This document shows, piece by piece, positions 6,212-11,229 of a stretch of 11,229 bases of DNA. The stretch is taken from assembly GCA_030642225.1 (NCBI GenBank), contig DAOWOC010000009.1, positions 1 through 11,229 of the forward strand, given 5' to 3'. The stretch comes from Deltaproteobacteria bacterium (GTDB taxonomy: Bacteria; Desulfobacterota; DAOWOC01). The position numbers and the translations under genes are program-made. Under the pieces are notes generated by a model, which searched no databases, was not told where the DNA came from, and saw only the letters and a program-made list of their open reading frames with translations. Within the stretch, counting starts at the first letter, position 1, and each line of letters opens with the position of its first letter.

Positions 6212-6980
6212 AAAAATTGAAAAAACCGTTCGTGCCAGACTTGAGCTTGACATGGCAAAAAAAACGCTTGACGCCATAAAACAGGAAGCATATGCAAGCC
6301 CACTGCCACGGAATTTTATCAACACAATAAAAAATGCAGGGCAGCCAGTCATAATTGCTGAGATAAAACCCAAATCTCCATCAGATAAAAATCTGTGTTC
6401 AAAGATGCCACCGTCCAAACAGGCAAATGCATATGTAAAGGGAGGGGCAGCAGCATTATCAGTGCTTACTGAAGCAAGTTACTTTGGTGGAAGCCCTCTT
6501 TTACTTTCACAGATTAAGTCTGATGTCCCGCTTCCTGTATTGAGAAAGGATTTTATCCTGACTGACTGGCAGGTCTATCAGTCACGTGCAATAGGCGCTG
6601 ATGCTCTTCTTTTAATCAAAAGCCTGCTTAATGATTCAGAGCTGATAAGACTTCTTGATTTAACAAGAGAATTGGGCATGGCAGCGCTGGTTGAGGTTAC
6701 TAATCAGGATGAGCTGAAAAAGGCTGTTATTGCAGGGGCAAGGATGATCGGAATAAACAACAGGGATTTTAAAACCCTTAAATGCGATATTCAAAGATCT
6801 ATTGACCTGGCTCCTTTTTTGCCTGAAGACAGGATAATCATATCTGCAAGCGGTATCAGCACTCATAATGATATTAAAAAACTTAATAAACACGGGTTTA
6901 ATTACTATCTTGTGGGGACGTCATTAATGAAGGCATCAGACCCTTCCATGGCCATTGTTGAACTCAGAGGCATGACATAA
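6204..6980 (+). CDS. trpC: Indole-3-glycerol phosphate synthase, TrpC
   Basis: TrpC closes the indole ring: CdRP goes to indole-3-glycerol phosphate with loss of CO2 and water. It is a single (beta/alpha)8 domain of 258 residues, not fused to TrpF as in E. coli. The expected active-site residues are present: Lys55 in AEIKPKSPS, Lys115 in LRKDFI, Glu164 in ALVEV, Asn185 in IGINNRDF and Ser216 in ISASGIS. LSVLTEASYFGGS is a further family signature. The ATG at 6204 lies inside the last codons of trpD (eight-base overlap), with GGGA just upstream. An in-frame TTG at 6192 would add four residues and is less likely. The stop overlaps the trpF start as TAATG. Confidence 0.96.
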   Translation: MLKKIEKTVRARLELDMAKKTLDAIKQEAYASPLPRNFINTIKNAGQPVIIAEIKPKSPSDKNLCSKMPPSKQANAYVKGGAAALSVLTEASYFGGSPLLLSQIKSDVPLPVLRKDFILTDWQVYQSRAIGADALLLIKSLLNDSELIRLLDLTRELGMAALVEVTNQDELKKAVIAGARMIGINNRDFKTLKCDIQRSIDLAPFLPEDRIIISASGISTHNDIKKLNKHGFNYYLVGTSLMKASDPSMAIVELRGMT

Positions 6981-7651
6981 TGAAGATCAGAATCAAGGTA
7001 TGCGGGATAACCAATATAAAAGACGCTCTTTCCTGCGCTAAGTGCGGTGTAGATGGCCTTGGTTTTATCTTTTGCAAAAGCAAAAGACATATTACCCCGG
7101 ACCATGCCGGGTTAATCATCAGACAGATTGATAACAATATCTTTAAAGTGGGGGTATTTCAAAATCAGACTGTTTCACAGGTCGCAAAAACAGCCGAAAT
7201 ATCAGGGATTAATTTTATCCAGCTCCATGGAAATGAGGATATTGAATATATTAAAAATCTTAAAATATTGACAAAAGATTTATACCAAATAATCAAGGTA
7301 ATACCAATTGATGATTCATCTTCAATATTAAAAGATAATGATTTAAAGATATGGGACAGATGGCCTGTTTCATTTTTTCTTTTAGACACAAAGGTAAAGG
7401 ATCAATGCGGAGGGCTTGGAAGGACATTTCCATGGAAGTTTGCCGCTCAATTTAGCGAATCTGTCAAAACACCATATTTTCTTGCAGGCGGGATTGGCCC
7501 AGATAATATTAAAGAAGCCTTAAACATTTTATCTCCATGGGCCGTGGATGTAAATTCAGGTGTTGAAAAGGCCCCGGGGATAAAGGATATAAAGAAAGTT
7601 GAACAAGCAGTAAGAATTATAAAAGAGAGGGATAATTATGCAATTACCTAA
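6980..7651 (+). CDS. trpF: Phosphoribosylanthranilate isomerase, TrpF
   Basis: TrpF carries out the Amadori rearrangement of phosphoribosyl anthranilate to CdRP. The 223-residue TIM barrel starts with IKVCGIT, whose Cys8 is the general base, and has the general acid Asp136 in [17 protein letters not shown]. Phosphate-binding loops [11 protein letters not shown] (167-177) and [12 protein letters not shown] (189-200) follow. It is slightly longer than many homologues because of an extra stretch around residues 95-125. The ATG at 6980 shares one base with the trpC stop. The last 14 bases overlap trpB, and the C-terminal codons there also supply the trpB ribosome-binding site. The pathway order of C before F with separate genes is intact. 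Confidence 0.96.
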   Translation: MKIRIKVCGITNIKDALSCAKCGVDGLGFIFCKSKRHITPDHAGLIIRQIDNNIFKVGVFQNQTVSQVAKTAEISGINFIQLHGNEDIEYIKNLKILTKDLYQIIKVIPIDDSSSILKDNDLKIWDRWPVSFFLLDTKVKDQCGGLGRTFPWKFAAQFSESVKTPYFLAGGIGPDNIKEALNILSPWAVDVNSGVEKAPGIKDIKKVEQAVRIIKERDNYAIT

Positions 7652-8816
7652 TAATAAAGGATATTTTGGGAATTTTGGAGGGATGTTTGTACCTGAACTT
7701 TTAATCCCAGCCTTAAAAAACCTTGAGGATATTTATAATAATTTGAAAAATGACCATGTTTTTCAATCTGATATAAAAAATTTACTCACTCACTATGCCG
7801 GAAGACCCACCCCTCTTTACAGGGCAAAAAATATTGAGCAGGATATCGGCCCTATAAAAATTTATTTAAAGAGAGAGGATTTAAACCATACAGGCGCCCA
7901 TAAATTGAATAACACCCTTGGCCAGGGACTCTTGACATTAAAGGCCAACAAAAAAAAGGTTATTGCAGAGACAGGCGCGGGTCAGCATGGTGTTGCCACA
8001 GCTACTGCTGCGGCATGTCTTGGCCTTGAATGTACGGTCTTTATGGGTGAAAAGGATATGGAACGCCAGGCATTGAATGTAAGGAGGATGAAACTTCTTG
8101 GGGCAAAAGTAGAGCCTGTATACAGCGGTTCAAAGACCCTTAAGGATGCCTGTAATGCAGCACTGCGTTTTTGGGCCTCAAATGTTGCCGACACTCACTA
8201 TATTATTGGTTCTGTGGTAGGACCACACCCATACCCAATGCTTGTGCGTGATTTTCAGTCGGTTATCGGTCAAGAGGCAAGAATGCAGATACTGGAACAG
8301 GAAGGAAGGCTCCCTGATATGATCATCGCCTGTGTTGGAGGCGGTTCAAATGCAATAGGCATATTTAATCCGTTTTTTAATGATAAGAGTGTTAAATTTA
8401 TCGGTGTTGAGGCCGCAGGATTTGGCATTGAAACAAAAAAACACGCAGCTACCCTTGGGCATGGAAGGCCTGGTGTGCTTCACGGATCACATTCCTATCT
8501 TTTACAGGATGCATGGGGACAAATAATAGAGGCTCATTCCATTGCAGCCGGTCTTGATTATCCGGGTGTGGGCCCTGAACACAGTTATTATAAAAGCTCA
8601 TCAAGGGCCGAGTATCATTCTGTTACTGATGATGAAGCTGTTTCTGCCTTTCACTGGCTTTCCAGACGTGAGGGTATTATCCCTGCACTTGAAAGCTCAC
8701 ATGCCCTTGCATATCTTCGTAAAACAGGACATGATTTAAAACCGGGAACGGTTCTGATCCTTAACCTGTCAGGCAGAGGCGACAAGGACACAGAACCTTT
8801 AAATATAGAGGAATAA
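7638..8816 (+). CDS. trpB: Tryptophan synthase beta chain, TrpB
   Basis: TrpB condenses indole, channelled from TrpA, with serine on pyridoxal phosphate. The 392 residues are of the classic TrpB1 type. The N-terminus has [13 protein letters not shown] and [17 protein letters not shown] carries the PLP lysine (Lys89), and ETGAGQHG holds the catalytic glutamate (Glu111). GGGSNAIG binds the cofactor phosphate, and GRGDKD lies near the C-terminus. Length and the HTGAHKLNN context distinguish it from the longer TrpB2. The ATG at 7638 lies within trpF and is preceded by GAGAGGGA, one of the strongest ribosome-binding sites in the operon. That is consistent with high demand for the synthase. trpA begins three bases after the stop. 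Confidence 0.98.
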   Translation: MQLPNNKGYFGNFGGMFVPELLIPALKNLEDIYNNLKNDHVFQSDIKNLLTHYAGRPTPLYRAKNIEQDIGPIKIYLKREDLNHTGAHKLNNTLGQGLLTLKANKKKVIAETGAGQHGVATATAAACLGLECTVFMGEKDMERQALNVRRMKLLGAKVEPVYSGSKTLKDACNAALRFWASNVADTHYIIGSVVGPHPYPMLVRDFQSVIGQEARMQILEQEGRLPDMIIACVGGGSNAIGIFNPFFNDKSVKFIGVEAAGFGIETKKHAATLGHGRPGVLHGSHSYLLQDAWGQIIEAHSIAAGLDYPGVGPEHSYYKSSSRAEYHSVTDDEAVSAFHWLSRREGIIPALESSHALAYLRKTGHDLKPGTVLILNLSGRGDKDTEPLNIEE

Positions 8817-8819
8817 CAC

Positions 8820-9587
8820 ATGAAGATTACTGAAGTATTCAATATATTAAAAAAACAGGGAAAAACAGCTTTTATCCCTTTTATAATGGCAGGCGATCCA
8901 TCAATGGAGGTCACCATAAAATCAGCTATTGCACTTGAACGCGCTGGCGCACATATTCTTGAAATAGGCATGCCTTTTTCCGATCCTGTGGCTGACGGCC
9001 CTGTTATACAAGCTGCATCCGAACGTGCCCTGGCAAATGGGATAAACATGGACAAGATTCTTGATGGTATAATAAAATTGAGACAGGTATTAAAAATTCC
9101 AATAATCCTTATGGGATACTACAACCCAATTTTGAGCATAGGGGTTGAAAATTTTATAAAAAAAGCCGTTAACGCCGGTATCAACGGCATGATAGTAGCT
9201 GACCTTTCTCCTGAAGAAGGAGAAGAATGGAGTAATAAACTGAAAAATGCAGGCATTGACCCTGTTTTTCTCATAACCTCATTCAGCGGGCATAAAAGAT
9301 GGGCTCTAATTGAATCATTCTCAGCAGGCATGGTTTATTATGTCTCATACGCGGGTGTCACAGGTGGGGCTGTCATGCCTGGAGAAGAACTGTTAAAAGC
9401 ACTTGATGAGGTCAGGGCAGCGATAAAACTTCCGGTTGTAGTTGGATTCGGGGTTCGTGAAAAAAAAGCCGTGGAGATACTCTCCCCTCATTGCGATGGT
9501 GTTGTTGTAGGCAGCGCAATAATAAACGCAATAAATAATGGAGAGGATATTGAAAAATATGTAAAACAATTGATTGATGTTAATTAA
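8820..9587 (+). CDS. trpA: Tryptophan synthase alpha chain, TrpA
   Basis: TrpA cleaves indole-3-glycerol phosphate to indole and glyceraldehyde 3-phosphate and passes indole to TrpB. The 255-residue barrel shows FIMAGDP, then LEIGMPFSDPVADGPVIQ with the catalytic Glu48 and Asp59. Loop 6 is VSYAGVTGG and the phosphate loop is VGFGVRE. Loop 6 has Tyr where E. coli-type enzymes have Arg (SRAGVTG), and the segment before it (ITSFSGHKRW) departs from the usual APTS/T pattern. Both are probably lineage variation, because the catalytic pair is intact. The ATG at 8820 has GAGGAA eight bases upstream, inside the end of trpB. It is the last gene of the operon. No convincing terminator follows. Confidence 0.96.
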   Translation: MKITEVFNILKKQGKTAFIPFIMAGDPSMEVTIKSAIALERAGAHILEIGMPFSDPVADGPVIQAASERALANGINMDKILDGIIKLRQVLKIPIILMGYYNPILSIGVENFIKKAVNAGINGMIVADLSPEEGEEWSNKLKNAGIDPVFLITSFSGHKRWALIESFSAGMVYYVSYAGVTGGAVMPGEELLKALDEVRAAIKLPVVVGFGVREKKAVEILSPHCDGVVVGSAIINAINNGEDIEKYVKQLIDVN

Positions 9588-9682
9588 GGACTTGGCATAA
9601 ACCTGCCCATACAGTCAGTTCGTTTAAAATATGTTTGGATATTGCATCCAGGGAAGATGAGAGCCGATGATTGATATAAATT
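9588..9682. other. Convergent spacer after trpA, with one weak hairpin
   Basis: This short gap lies between trpA (plus) and the small gene ending at 9683 (minus). The only structure seen is TGGAT-ATTGC-ATCCA at 9636-9650, a five-base-pair stem without a T run on either strand. It could contribute to ending either transcript but is not a convincing intrinsic terminator. A stronger signal might lie inside the convergent genes, or termination may be factor-dependent. Confidence 0.3.
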
Positions 9683-9853
9683 TTAATCCATATTCATTCT
9701 TTTTTCTATATCTTTCATCTCTTTGGTAATCATAATCCGTTCAGCATCGGATAAATTTTTATCACACAAACGTTTTTGCAGCCCGATCAACGTCATCTCT
9801 TCTCTATAATCCTTGCAGGTATAATTTTTTGTTATCATTGGTTCCTGTTTCAT
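9683..9853 (-). CDS. Small conserved-looking hypothetical protein (56 aa)
   Basis: An open frame runs from ATG 9853 to TAA 9683-9685, encoding 56 residues with no membrane segment or signal peptide. The middle reads YTCKDYREEM, then TLIGLQKRL, then LSDAERIMITKEMKDIEKRM. It looks like two amphipathic, highly charged helices separated by a DKNLSD turn. The style is familiar from short hypothetical proteins of Desulfobacterota, but that is an impression and no function is known to me. The ATG overlaps the stop of the upstream membrane-protein gene as ATGA, suggesting translational coupling. A second ATG at 9838 has AGGA four bases upstream and may be the real start, giving 51 residues. Codon use resembles the neighbours. 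It fills what would otherwise be an empty gap after trpA. Confidence 0.65.
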   Translation of the reverse strand: MKQEPMITKNYTCKDYREEMTLIGLQKRLCDKNLSDAERIMITKEMKDIEKRMNMD

Positions 9854-10233
9854 TTTTTAAAAAACATGTAAAATATTCCGGTTGTTTTAAAGTATTCATT
9901 CGCTTTGGGACGAAAGAGAAAAAATGTAATTATAAGAAAACCAAGAATTCCTGGAATCATACCTGCCTTCATTGCTGTTGTGGTTATCCCAATTATCAGG
10001 CCAATAACACTCCATATAACATAAAGAGACCTTGCCCAATTTTTCCCTTTCAGCATTGCAAACCCGGAAATCAATTGAATAGATATACCTGCATACATCA
10101 TTATATACTGTAAAGATACAGGGATGGAATTATTAAGACTCATTATGCTTAATTTGAGCAAAAAAATGCTGGCCATTATAATTAGAATCCAGGCAATCAC
10201 GGTAATTGATCTTGGTCGTTTTTTCATATTCAT
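9850..10233 (-). CDS. Small integral membrane protein, four predicted helices, unknown function
   Basis: This protein of up to 127 residues has four hydrophobic segments at about 9-27, 41-61, 68-84 and 91-107. The positively charged N-terminus (KKRPR), the 2-3 loop (KGKNWAR) and the tail (FRPK) all point to the inside, so both termini should be cytoplasmic in the inner membrane. There are no catalytic motifs or conserved cysteines or histidines. I do not recognise a named family, although short proteins with MLKGKNWAR and FFLFRPKANEYF-like segments seem common as hypotheticals in this group. The ATG at 10233 has AAGGA only three bases away. The in-frame ATG at 10227 is nine bases from it and may be the true start, giving 125 residues. 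The stop overlaps the start of the 56-residue gene, so the two probably form one transcript. Confidence 0.8.
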   Translation of the reverse strand: MNMKKRPRSITVIAWILIIMASIFLLKLSIMSLNNSIPVSLQYIMMYAGISIQLISGFAMLKGKNWARSLYVIWSVIGLIIGITTTAMKAGMIPGILGFLIITFFLFRPKANEYFKTTGIFYMFFKK

Positions 10234-10278
10234 GTTTCCTTATTGTCGAACGACTGACTACAACAACGCAGTAATGAT

Positions 10279-10308
10279 ATAATACGAGCCAACCGGATGT
10301 TCAAGCAA
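10279..10308 (-). promoter_or_regulatory. Candidate promoter for the small membrane-protein gene pair
   Basis: On the minus strand, TTGCTT (10308-10303) and TATTAT (10284-10279) are 18 bases apart. The -10 sits in GGCTCGTATTATAT, close to the lac/tac promoter context. The leader before the ATG at 10233 would be about 40 bases, with AAGGA just before the start. It is moderately convincing because it lies outside the most AT-rich stretch. Confidence 0.4.
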
Positions 10309-10364
10309 ATATTAAAAGAAATTTCATGCCATTATTGTACTTTGTTTTTTAATAATTTTACACC

Positions 10365-10394
10365 TTGACATACAATAATTTTAAATAATAAAAT
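10365..10394 (+). promoter_or_regulatory. Candidate promoter for corC
   Basis: A perfect -35 TTGACA (10365-10370) is followed after 18 bases by TAAAAT (10389-10394, five of six). Transcription would begin near 10402, about 45 bases before the TTG start. The surroundings are extremely AT-rich, so the -10 is uncertain, but the -35 is exact and well placed. Confidence 0.5.
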
Positions 10395-10427
10395 AATCAA
10401 AAATTTTAAAAAAAATAAAATATCCAA

Positions 10428-10433
10428 AAGGAG
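10428..10433 (+). promoter_or_regulatory. Ribosome-binding site supporting the corC TTG start
   Basis: AAGGAG is a full Shine-Dalgarno core, 12 bases before the TTG at 10446, somewhat farther than usual. An in-frame TAA at 10434-10436 lies between the two, with only AAA, AAC and ACC codons after it. No start further upstream is therefore possible, and TTG is the only plausible one. Confidence 0.7.
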
Positions 10434-10445
10434 TAAAAAAACACC

Positions 10446-11229
10446 TTGGATCAAGACTCTGGAAAAGGTTTCTGGCATAATTTTTTAAATTTTTTCAAAA
10501 AATCCGCATCACCTACAACTTCAATAGAAATCGGAGAACAAATACAAGAACTTGTAGATTCAGGCGAATTAAAGGGTATCATAAGTCCCGAAGAAGGAGA
10601 TATGATTCATGGGATATTTTCTTTTAAAGATACTGTGGCGCGGGAAATAATGGTGCCGAGGACAGATACTACCTTTGCTTCTCATGATATCCCCATGTTG
10701 GAATTAATCAATATTATTATAGAAAAAGGCTACACAAGGATTCCAATCTATAAAGGAACCATGGACGATATCATCGGCATTCTGTATGCAAAAGATCTTT
10801 TATCCTACTGGGGCCAAAATAATATCAGTATTGAAAAAATTATCAGACCGGTAATATTTATACCTGAATCAAAAAAAATATCCGAACTTTTTACTGAACT
10901 TAGGAACCGTAAGTCACATATGGTTGTGATAATTGATGAATACGGCGGCATGTCAGGTATCATTACAATTGAGGATATCTTGGAAGAGATAGTCGGGGAG
11001 ATTCAGGATGAATATGATCAGGAAGAAAAGATGATTGTCCGCATTAATAACTCCACTATAATTGTTGATGCCCGTTTAAATATAGAAGAATTAAAAGAAT
11101 ATATTGATGTTAAATGGCCTGAGGATATTGGTTTTGATTCTATAGGCGGATTTATCACACATATTGTAGGCAAAATACCAAAGCCGAATGAAATAATTAA
11201 ATTCGAAAATCTTAATATAACTATTCTAC
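10446..11229 (+). CDS. corC: CorC/HlyC-type CBS-domain protein, truncated by window edge
   Basis: This is the short, membrane-domain-lacking CorC/YbeX type, linked in E. coli to magnesium/cobalt efflux and often called hemolysin-like. The 261 codons present open with a Trp-containing, basic N-terminus (GKGFWHNFLNFFKK). Two CBS domains follow, at about residues 65-122 (REIMVPRTD ... YTRIPIYKG ... GILYAKDLL) and 130-186. The second contains the hallmark MVVIIDEYGGMSGIITIEDILEE. The start of the C-terminal CorC_HlyC (transporter-associated) domain follows from about 197 (IVDARLNIEEL ... SIGGFI). The frame is open to the last base, and roughly 25-30 residues are missing relative to YbeX. The TTG start is argued from an in-frame TAA ten bases before it and from the family N-terminus. 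In many proteobacteria lnt follows, but that lies outside the window. Confidence 0.92.
   Translation, partial: MDQDSGKGFWHNFLNFFKKSASPTTSIEIGEQIQELVDSGELKGIISPEEGDMIHGIFSFKDTVAREIMVPRTDTTFASHDIPMLELINIIIEKGYTRIPIYKGTMDDIIGILYAKDLLSYWGQNNISIEKIIRPVIFIPESKKISELFTELRNRKSHMVVIIDEYGGMSGIITIEDILEEIVGEIQDEYDQEEKMIVRINNSTIIVDARLNIEELKEYIDVKWPEDIGFDSIGGFITHIVGKIPKPNEIIKFENLNITIL

Noticed and set aside
8651..9055. A 134-codon minus-strand frame across the trpB-trpA junction
   Set aside because: It overlaps two strongly supported genes antisense and shows no recognisable domain or start signal.
9636..9650. TGGAT-ATTGC-ATCCA as the trp operon terminator
   Set aside because: There are only five base pairs, with GGGAAGATG rather than a T run on the plus strand. 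It is kept as a weak hairpin within the spacer entry only.
9829..10113. A 94-codon plus-strand frame over the membrane-protein gene
   Set aside because: Its product is rich in Cys, Asn and His with no pattern, and it lies opposite a frame with four clean hydrophobic helices and the positive-inside arrangement.
1..11229. Mobile element, phage, CRISPR or defence system
   Set aside because: No transposase, integrase, direct-repeat array, tRNA attachment site or defence-type domain was found. Apart from the two small unknown genes, the coding content is core metabolism.

Overview
This AT-rich window reads as ordinary chromosome from a Gram-negative bacterium. The best guess is an anaerobic Desulfobacterota lineage (Desulfobacterales-like). 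That guess rests on the trpEGDCFBA order, the PyrK-dependent class 1B PyrD, the CorC protein and the style of the two small hypothetical proteins. It is inference, with no database check. No mobile element, CRISPR array, rRNA or tRNA gene was recognised.

Layout. Positions 1-171 are non-coding, with a short GGTTCC-containing repeat-like stretch. Positions 172-2679 (minus strand) hold a probable operon transcribed pgeF - pyrK - pyrD: a peptidoglycan-editing/laccase-domain enzyme followed by the electron-transfer and catalytic subunits of dihydroorotate dehydrogenase. Positions 2680-3155 are a divergent regulatory region. Its plus strand carries a candidate promoter, a 28-codon leader peptide with two Trp codons, mutually exclusive antiterminator and terminator hairpins, and a run of nine T. 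This is a complete ribosome-mediated trp attenuator, and the most informative regulatory element in the window. Positions 3156-9587 (plus strand) are a full, tightly packed tryptophan operon, trpE-trpG-trpD-trpC-trpF-trpB-trpA, with overlaps or gaps of at most 14 bases between genes.

Positions 9683-10233 (minus strand) hold two small uncharacterised genes joined by an ATGA overlap. One encodes a four-helix membrane protein of about 127 residues. The other is a 56-codon reading frame encoding a charged soluble protein. Positions 10234-10445 are a second divergent promoter region. From 10446 to the right edge runs a TTG-initiated corC-type CBS-domain gene, cut off by the window end.

How it works together. 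The trp genes encode every step from chorismate plus glutamine to tryptophan: anthranilate synthase (TrpE/TrpG), phosphoribosyl transfer (TrpD), isomerisation (TrpF), indole-glycerol phosphate formation (TrpC) and tryptophan synthase (TrpA/TrpB). The leader should let transcription proceed when charged tRNA-Trp is scarce and the ribosome stalls on the leader Trp codons, and should terminate it otherwise. PyrK/PyrD carry out the redox step of pyrimidine synthesis using NAD+ as acceptor. All pathway genes look intact, with their catalytic residues in place.
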